The notes under the pieces were generated by a model. It was not told the origin of the DNA, did no database searches, and saw only the letters and a list, made by a program, of their open reading frames with translations. From Euptelea pleiosperma (taxonomy: Eukaryota; Streptophyta; Magnoliopsida; Ranunculales; Eupteleaceae): DNA of 64,000 bases. Positions 56,877-64,000 of this stretch are shown here, piece after piece (the stretch's first letter is position 1; each line of letters opens with the position of its first letter). The position numbers were made by a program, and so were the translations under genes. Location: the NCBI GenBank assembly GCA_035048495.1, contig CM068548.1, forward strand, positions 12,823,464 to 12,887,463, in the 5' to 3' direction.

Positions 56877-59235
56877 TAGGACAATAGCTTGCTTAGTTTA
56901 ATAAGGTAAATGTTTTATAATTATATTACAAAAGGGTTATAATTTTATTACAAGCGTTATTAATTCTATGACCCGTGAGAAGGTGACCATGAAAAGGGAC
57001 CCGTGACCCAAGAGGTGTCCCGTGTGAGGTCACTCATGAGAAGGTGACCATGAAAAGGGACACATGAGAATGTGATCGTGTGAAGGTAATCGTGAGACGA
57101 TTACCCGTGAGAAGGTAACCTATGAGAAGGGACCCGTGAGAAGGTGACCATAAGAAGGGACTGTGAGAATGAACCCATGAGAAGGTGACCGTGAGAAGAG
57201 ACCCATGAGAAAGTGACCGTGAGAAGGTGCTCGTGAAATGGAGACTGTGAGAAAGTAACCGTGAGAAGGGACTCATGAAAAAGTGATCGTGTGAAGGTAA
57301 CCGCGAGAAGATTACCCGGGAAAAGGGACCTATGAGAAGTTGGTCATGAAGGAAAAATGAGAAGGCATCCATGAGAATGGACTCATGAGAAGGTGAGCGT
57401 GAGAAGGGACCAATGAGAAGGTATCCGTGAAATGGTGACCGTGAGAAGGGACTAGTGAAATGGTGATCCGTGAGAAGGCTAGGGACCAGATATATGGTGA
57501 CCATGAGAAGGTGACCCATGAGAAGGTGATCATGTGAAGATAACTGTGAGAAGGTGACCTTGAGACTCCGTAAGGTGACCGTGAGTAGGTGTCTGTGAAA
57601 TGGTGACCATTAGAAGGTGACTTGAGAAAGTGACCGTGAGAAGGGACCCATGAGGAGGTAACCGTGAGAAGATTACTCGTGAAAAGGGACCCGTGGGAAG
57701 GTGACCATAAGAAGGTGTCCATGAGAATGGACCCATGAGAAGATTACCCGTGAAAAGGGACCCGTGAGAACGTGACCGTAAGAAAGGACCATGAGAAGGT
57801 AATTGTGAGAAGGGACACATAAGAAGGTGACCGTGAGACCATGAGAAGGTGTCCGTTAGAAGGTGACATGTGATAAAGTGACCGTGAGCAAGGACCCGTG
57901 ACAAAAGGTGATAGTGAGAAGGGACCCATGAGAAGGTGACCCGTTAAAAGGTAACTATTTTTTTTTTGCAGGCCTTGATACTTGCTATGGCACGTTTGTG
58001 TTTCAATTTTGATTCCGCACAGAGCTTTTAAGCAGACTTTGTGGGTGTCAAACTTGAGCAGTCTTAGATAGTGTAATCCTAGAATTAGGCCTACTTGGCA
58101 TTTTGAGACCGTAGCGATATACAAATTACATGAATGTGTTCATGAGCATAAGTCTCTTCTAGTCACAAGCAAATAGCATTAGCTCAAACTTAGAATGCGT
58201 TAAATTAGCCCTAATCAAATAGCCAATTGGGTGTATTTTTAAAAACTTTGAATGTCTTCAATGAGCCTTATGCAAATTTTAAGTAACTAGCTTTAAAACT
58301 CGTAAACTAAACACTCATCAAATTAAAGCAACTAATAACTCTCTTTAGAGAGTTCTCTCATTTTTGTCCAACTAAAGGTGAACCCGGCCCACATGATAAG
58401 AGTAGCCAATGACTCTTAGCAATGACTCTGTCACACTAAGTTTAATGATGAAATGTCCCTCTACTTCGTTTTGTTGACTGTGAACTCTACAAATGATCAA
58501 TCTAAATATTTTGTATATGGGCTCATTCGACTAATCCTTCTGAGTTGAGATCCTCATTTAACTCTTCTCATTCCTCATCGTGTATTGTGGATATATGTTC
58601 ATGGTTTTGATATAGCACTAGCATTTAAAAAAGTGCTTGACATTAACTTTCATCTTTCCAAAGAAGGACACACCCCAAATGTTGCAAGTTTACCATGTGA
58701 AACACATCTTGCCTCTTGTTGCCCTCCAATCAAGGTTTAAATTTTCGGTTTCACATATCATTTTGAAAATATCCGAAATTTCAGTCCAACAATTTAGAAT
58801 TTCTGAAAAATAAAATTGGAATTTCATAAAACTACATTCATTCTTGAGATGAATGTATCATGCTTTTAATCACCTATTTGTCATCATTTTAATAATAAAT
58901 AAACAGTGTGGGGATACTCAGTCACGAAATAAGAAATTATTTTTTCGTTCATTTTATTTATTTATTTATTTAGTTTTCTTCAATTTGCAAGTCAGGCAGG
59001 AGATTTCTTTCGGAAGAAACTAAGCTAAGTTGTTAGGGGGAAGGAAGCTTTGAGACTTCTTCATATTCAACTTTTTATTTAGTCAAGAAAGATATCTTGA
59101 GATTGAAGATAAGCTAATACAGTTCGATGCTTATTGAAATGGTCATTTACTCTTTAGAGATCGATTACTTAGTCGTCCAAGGTAGTGAGTCCAATATTTC
59201 TAATGACCCATTCACTACTCAGGCTGATTTTTGGC
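56877..59235. repeat. tandem duplication unit B (about 2.35 kb)
   Basis: Repeats unit A. Its additional segment 58605-58950 contains gcatttaaaaaagtgcttga and gtttaccatgtgaaacac, which resemble the GLP7 3' flank at 60822-60912, so it looks like GLP-flank DNA either inserted in B or lost from A. Confidence 0.85.
56970..57955. repeat. 14-bp minisatellite, array 2 (about 1.0 kb)
   Basis: Same unit as array 1 (gagaaggtgaccgt / gagaagggacccgt) with different order of variants and a shorter total length. The sequences before and after match those around array 1. Confidence 0.93.
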
Positions 59236-59312
59236 TTGTAAATCCACCTAAGGATTGGCCAAACATCTATACGGTCAGCATCCACTAAATGTGTGCCACC
59301 TGGATCATATTG
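59215..59312. mobile_element. CCACGTGG-family MITE, half copy
   Basis: caggctgatttttggcttgt, then ggattggccaaacatctata and tgtgccacctgg match the right arm of the 32577-32866 element. Confidence 0.5.
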
Positions 59313-59740
59313 TAGGCCGGTCAGCATAATTTTACTCCTAAGGGAATCATGGAGACCAAGCTTTAGGAAATGCTGGACAGTTTTATAAATTCAGCTGCAT
59401 GTCATATCCGTGTCTTTAGTCTCTCAAACAGTATTGTGTTTAGATGATGCTGCTGCCTACCTCAGGAGGACATCCGTATCATAGGATTCAAATCGTTAAA
59501 TGGACATTGCAATTTGCTTCGTATTTTCCTAGCGGAATATCGAACGGTGTAGACCTAGGGAAAACCAGTCCTGTGGCTGACAGCAACACAACTCTCTTTT
59601 TAATATATGGTAAACGGACTTCGTCCACTACTTTGGATAGATCAATTCAAAACAAATAAATAATTCTATTATGCTGTTGATGACTTTGTAAGTCTTTATA
59701 CCTTGTAGAATGGGACCATTTCAATGAGTTCTCTCTCTTT
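59313..59740. other. GLP7 upstream region, non-coding
   Basis: Resembles other GLP upstream modules (gaggacatccgtatcatagg, aatcgttaaatggacattg) but is more diverged. No gene is seen. Confidence 0.6.
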
Positions 59741-59745
59741 CTATC

Positions 59746-59753
59746 TATAAATA
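59746..59753 (+). promoter_or_regulatory. TATA box of GLP7
   Basis: TATAAATA 85 bp before the leader end and 92 bp before the ATG at 59838, in GACCATTTCAATGAGTTCTC context. Confidence 0.72.
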
Positions 59754-59837
59754 GGCCTGGTTACCTTGTTAGACTACTCACCCACTAAAAAGCAAAACAT
59801 ACTTGAGGAAGAGTCCCGTCTGTGAGAAACAATATTA

Positions 59838-60646
59838 ATGGAGAAGATAATGGGTGCTCACTTCCTTCTGGCTTTTGTCCTGTTCGCCTTGGTTTCCTCT
59901 TTTGCCTTTGCCTCTGATCCCAGTCCTCTCCAAGACTTCTGTGTTGCCATCGATGAACCTCATGATGGTAAGTCCATGCTCTCCGATCTCCTAGCTTACT
60001 TTACTAAGATTAGTTGATGCCGGTCGGCCATCGAAGAGCATCATATATATTCACTTTTATTATAAATTGCATATGTGATTGACTTCTCTTCTTTAATTAC
60101 TCATTTGCAGTGTTTGTGAATGGGAAATTCTGCAAGGACCCCACACTTGCTACGGCTGACGACTTCTTCCTTCAGGGGCTCAATATACCTGGAGACACAT
60201 CAAACCCAGTTGGATCAAATGTCACTCAAGTTAATGTTGCCCAGATTGCAGGGCTCAACACCCTCGGTATCTCCTTGGTTCGCATTGACTATGCACCCTA
60301 CGGTCTCAATGCTCCTCACACACACCCTCGAGCCACCGAGATCCTAACAGTCTTAGAGGGTACGCTTTACGTTGGATTTGTCACCTCCAACCCTGATAAT
60401 CGCCTCATCACTAAGGTCCTTAACAAGGGAGATGTGTTTGTATTCCCCATAGGCCTCATTCACTTCCAGTTTAATGTGGGACACACCAATGCCGTCGCCA
60501 TTGCTGCTCTAAGTAGCCAAAACCCTGGTGTCATCACGATTGCGAATGCCGTCTTCGGATCAAATCCACCCATAAAGGATGATGTTCTTGCCAAGGCCTT
60601 CCAAATCGACAAAAATGTTGTTGATTATCTCCAATCACGGTTTTAG
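59838..60646 (+). CDS. Germin-like protein 7 (GLP7), intact
   Basis: Exon 1 59838-59967, intron 59968-60110 (GT...AG), exon 2 60111-60646 (TAG), 221 residues. The signal peptide runs to about residue 25 (SSFAFA). Cys pair C35 and C51. Metal ligands are in HTHPRATE (H113, H115, E120) and GLIHFQF (H161). NVT is a possible glycosylation site. The protein is mixed: its first cupin part ([20 protein letters not shown]) follows GLP1, while YAPYGLNAP follows GLP5/GLP6, and VGHTNAV again follows GLP1/GLP4. The C-terminus ends in QSRF, lacking the FWTNN of GLP1 and GLP4. Predicted apoplastic Mn cupin. The first of two in-frame ATGs (12 nt apart) was chosen. Confidence 0.95.
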
Positions 60647-61835
60647 TTTGACAACAACCAGAAAGACTACTACTACCGTTACTATTATTAATTTCGTTGA
60701 CTTCAATTCAACATTTAATATATAATAAAGAAGTTTGCTTGTCTGTGTATGCAACCTTATGTGTTATGTTTTTACAACGGGTTAAGAATTACGGGAGTTG
60801 CACGGTTTTGATATATCAACAGCATTTTAAAAGTGCTTGACATTTTCCTCATTCTTCTAAGAAAGGACCCGCTTCAAATAATTAAATATGCTGAGTTTAC
60901 CATGCGAAACACTTACTCTTCAATGCTGCCTTCTATGTTATGAAACTTTCCTTGGGAATGGGTCATTGGACCAAATTTGCTTCAACTGGGGAACTAGATT
61001 GGCAAAAGTTCGATTATTACTCAAAGCAGATTAAAGAGAATAAAGCCCCTTGAATGATACTGTCTGAATTTAATCATCCCCAATAATAAATATATTTCTT
61101 GTTTCTATTGAGGAGACATGGATAAAAAAAAAAGAACTGTAATTTGTGAAGGCTGCTTGATTTGGAGAACAAGTAGTAGATTCTTTCACTGAGCTTTTGG
61201 ACCGTCAAAAGCCCAAACGATATTTAATAGGACACAATGGGCATTAATGGAATTGTTAATGAAAACGGGACATAACGGGTGTTAACAAAATTATCAACAG
61301 TGTCAGAATTGTGCAAAGCCGGACATTCTTAAAAGAAAACGACGAGATTTTCCATATTCATTGCTTTGCAATGATGAATGCTATTTTTTTTGGACAAAAT
61401 TCCATTGTTTAGTGGGTCCACAAGGCAATTTTAATTGGCTATCTTAAAAAAAGTTTTGTTTTAGCAATAACTTTTATTATAGAACTTAGAATCATTCACT
61501 ATCGATTCTGATGTGTTTCTAAGCTCTAGTATTATCATTTGTCATGCTTAGTTTGATTTTTGTTATTATTAGTAGTTTTCCTACTTTGCTTATTTTCGTG
61601 TTTTACATTAAATAGGTTGTAAGTCTAAAGGCAAATACAGTTTCTGTCAATAAGATTTTGTGATTTAGCTCCTTTGAGAGTTCTCTGTTTGTTGGATTTC
61701 AAACTTCTAGATATTAACGTTGATCCTATCTTTTTATCGTTTCACACTGCATCACTGTAGATGGCATTTATTGTTAGCAAAGTTCTTTATTTTATTAAGT
61801 ATTTTTTTTTTTTAAATGTTTGTTTTTGGATAGTG
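60647..61835. other. GLP7 3' flank, non-coding
   Basis: The part 60815-60930 resembles 58620-58735 in unit B. The part 61190-61640 resembles the GLP5 flank 50190-50640. No gene is seen. Confidence 0.6.
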
Positions 61836-61837
61836 AA

Positions 61838-62640
61838 GAGATTACCAAATGGATTATGGCTAACACGATTGGTGCAACAGGTTTTGGTGTTGGCATAACA
61901 AGTGGCCACCTTAATGACCCACGTTCAGCAACAGCAGAACCAACCCCCAATCCCACGTTTCATAAAAGAGAAGGCCCCAAATCCACGTTTCGTGGAGGAG
62001 AAAGAGACTGGCGATAAATTCAATAACCCATTTGGTGAGTACAACCCAAGGAGGAGGCCGGTGATTGATAGTCCTAGTGAGAATCGTGATCCTAGGCGAT
62101 GATAATCAAGTTTGAGGATTGATATACCTGATAGATTTTCATGGTGACTTGCAACCCGATGAATTCCTTGATTGTGATTATCGGGCAAGGAACAATATCT
62201 TCATGAAAAATAAAATAAAAATGTTGATGATGAGTCTTTTGTTGATTTGTCACAACCTTCTGTGTTCGATGAAATTGAGGACGACCCACCTCAAGAAAAA
62301 TATGTTTTAAGGCGATCGATGAGAAGCTGATTTGAAACTTGAGATTCCAGGTTTCCAATTGAATTTACACACAGAGTAGTTTCTAGATTTGTTCAATACA
62401 GTGAAGGAAGATCTGAATTTCAAAAAGGTTTCCAAAAGTAACAGGTTAACGTTTCCATTGGTAACAACATTAATGTTTCGTGGACAAGTCGCCACTTGGT
62501 GGCAACATATAAAACTTACCCAAGCTTGGCATAGAAAGACAATGTCAAACCTCTTACTCTCTGTACCGGGGGAATAGTTCAACAAATGAAGAAAATTCAA
62601 ATTCAAGGGCGAATTCTCTCTATCCAAGAGAGAATGACAG
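61838..62640 (+). pseudogene. Ty3/gypsy gag fragment, decayed
   Basis: In shifting plus-strand frames the segment gives DFHGDLQPDEFLD near 62130-62175 and VTLMFRGQVATWWQHIKLTQ at about 62455-62520. These match the plant gypsy Gag blocks around F-x-G-x(2)-x-P-x(2)-F-L-[DE]-W and A-x-x-W-W. An upstream QQQNQPPIPRF-type stretch suits the Gag N-terminus. Stops abound and no other pol domain follows. Confidence 0.7.
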
Positions 62641-62939
62641 CACGCACTCCGAATTAGCGAAATTTCTTATTTTAATAACTATTGATTTTTTTAAATGTCT
62701 ATTGTTGGAAAATTGTCTTTTATTAGAAAGTCTAGTCATTGAGTTTTATTTAGAAGATCTAAAGTAAATGTGGATAATTAATCATTCATGATAAAATTGG
62801 CATTGAAGGAATCATAAAAAAAAGTAAAGTTAGATAGCCAAGGCCTTGTTAAGATAACCAGCCTCTTCCAGAATTAAGCCAAAACCGAGTTTGATTCATG
62901 TATGATTTTTAACATTATTGTTATTTCAAGAATCCAATT
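62641..62939. other. no recognisable feature
   Basis: AT-rich sequence without a recognisable frame or repeat. Confidence 0.5.
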
Positions 62940-64000
62940 TTGTGAGTATGATTTTTTTTTTTGGAAAGTTACCTAGTTTCCAATTGCGAAGGGATTTGCC
63001 ACTTTTAAAACTCGAAAACTCGACTTGACCTCAAAGTCGGTTGAGTTTAGTTAAATCGTTGGCTTGCGAGTCCATTCAGGCGAGTGATTACTGTAATTAT
63101 AAAAAAGGACCAGGCTTGAGGGGACTCGACTTTTTGCACTCATCTTTTCATTCGTGCTCGATCAGCTCTCCAATTCCACACCAGAGTTCTCAGGTGTGGA
63201 TTCCGAGAATCCACGGCTGAGAGCACAAGTGAAAAGACGAGTGCAAAAAGGCGAGTCCCCTAATCCAGAACCTTATAAAAATAATTAAAAATATTTCAAT
63301 ATAGAAAAAATAGAAAATAACAGTAACTATATATATATATATATATATAACAGTAACAATACTCCATTCCATGCATTATATTCTGTCCTCCTTCCTTCGC
63401 CCATCAAAAATAAGAGAGGCATTTGATTTTGCACCTTTTACTAGCCATAATCCATTTGGTAATCTCTTCACTTTTCTACAAATCTTTGATTTTGTAACAA
63501 CGGAAGTTTATAGTTCCTACCAATAATGGAAGTGAAGGCAAAAACAGAATGAAAAATATTTTTAAATTTTTTGACTTGCAAGTCTACTCGACCCAACTAA
63601 CTCGGTCAAGATTCCGAGTCGACTTGCGAACCATTACTAGTTAAGTTATTAGACTGAGTATATACATGAGATGGATTCGAGTAAACTATGCGATTCAATC
63701 TGGCCAGTTTCGAGTCAACTCAATGAGTTTTAAAGCCTTGGTTTACCATGCTAATTACGGAGTAAGGTTTGTCCCTCCTATATAAGCTATAGTTTTCGGC
63801 GTATTTGGTATATTTTCGATTCATAAGCTATTAATCATGATGACATGTGAACCATGCAAATCATTTTTTTTTTTTTTAATTTGTTGTGCTTGTTATTGTT
63901 TTTCTATACTTTGTATTTGTCATCGTTAGTGGTTGATCTTTGAATTTTGCAGTAGAGTTGACTCAACCGAGTTTCAAGCTGATTTGTGGTATAGCTACAA
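62940..64000. repeat. intergenic module, copy of 51430-52270
   Basis: Follows the order of the GLP5-GLP6 intergenic module: ttttggaaagttacctagtt, then aaaaaggaccaggcttgagg, gattccgagaatccacggct, gagttgactcaaccgagttt. A (TA)n tract lies at 63328-63348. In the first copy the module ends about 0.7 kb before the GLP6 start. Confidence 0.75.

Noticed and set aside
54739..57955. CRISPR-like regular array
   Set aside because: No unique spacers; units are contiguous imperfect 14-mers in a plant nuclear context.
55080..58124. Long minus-strand open frames (106-179 codons) as protein-coding genes
   Set aside because: They are translations of a 14-bp minisatellite, open in all three frames at once, with no promoter or domain. 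Listed only as a repeat.
19438..60646. Exon 2 of each GLP as a stand-alone gene starting with GTG
   Set aside because: The GTG lies at the intron acceptor (CAG|TG). Exon 1 with signal peptide and correct phase exists upstream in each case.
23356..60646. Oxalate oxidase (true germin) assignment
   Set aside because: The metal box HTHPRATE and overall sequence fit germin-like proteins; nothing visible supports oxalate oxidase activity specifically.

Overview
The window is nuclear DNA of a flowering plant. It shows eukaryotic two-exon genes with GT-AG introns and TATA boxes, plant-type Ty3/gypsy and Ty1/copia retroelements, CACTA, Mutator-like, hAT-like and Tourist-like DNA transposons, LINE and SINE fragments, and Helitron-like termini. 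The species cannot be named from this sequence alone.

The backbone is a tandem array of germin-like protein (GLP) genes: secreted, Mn-binding, single-cupin apoplastic proteins. I count seven recognisable members plus one relict. GLP1 (7891-19991) has a complete coding frame, but an 11-kb CACTA transposon sits inside its exon 1. GLP2 (23356-24184), GLP4 (43004-43825), GLP6 (52971-53769) and GLP7 (59838-60646) are intact. GLP3 (35384-35992, minus strand) is an inverted, truncated pseudogene. GLP5 (48736-49700) carries a one-base frameshift. A relict exon-2 start lies near 28487-28530. Every intact member has the same layout: exon 1 of 115-130 nt encoding a signal peptide and the first conserved Cys, one phase-1 intron of 127-156 bp, and a 536-551 nt exon 2 encoding the cupin. 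All seven share a closely similar core promoter (GACCATTTCAAT followed by CTATAAATAGGC) about 100-130 bp upstream of the ATG.

Layout. 1-6528: a minus-strand Ty3/gypsy element with two RNase H domains (Tat-type) and its 5' LTR; the 3' end lies off the window. 6529-7890: GLP1 upstream DNA. 7945-18954: the CACTA element, with decayed TNP2-type and Transposase_24-type genes, a 178-bp tandem array, a Tourist-like MITE and a Helitron-like insertion. 19025-24184: the rest of GLP1, its 3' flank and GLP2. 24185-28860: GLP2 3' flank, a near copy of the GLP4 3' flank at 43826-46900. 28861-33823: a 5-kb Mutator-like element with nested insertions. 33824-39830: the inverted GLP3 segment and its insertions. 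39829-42938: Helitron-like tandem copies, CACTA and copia scraps, GLP4 upstream DNA. 43004-53769: GLP4, GLP5 and GLP6. 54478-59200: a tandemly duplicated block carrying two arrays of a 14-bp minisatellite. 59746-62640: GLP7 and a gypsy gag fragment. 62940-64000: a repeat of the DNA between GLP5 and GLP6, suggesting a further GLP just past the window end.

Because the array is built of duplicated units, many transposon insertions can be checked against a paralogous empty site within the same window. That gives exact ends and target-site duplications without any database. There is no sign of a novel biochemical system. The most interesting content is the structural history: a potentially revertible CACTA allele, an inversion with duplicated breakpoints, and serial insertions into GLP promoters.
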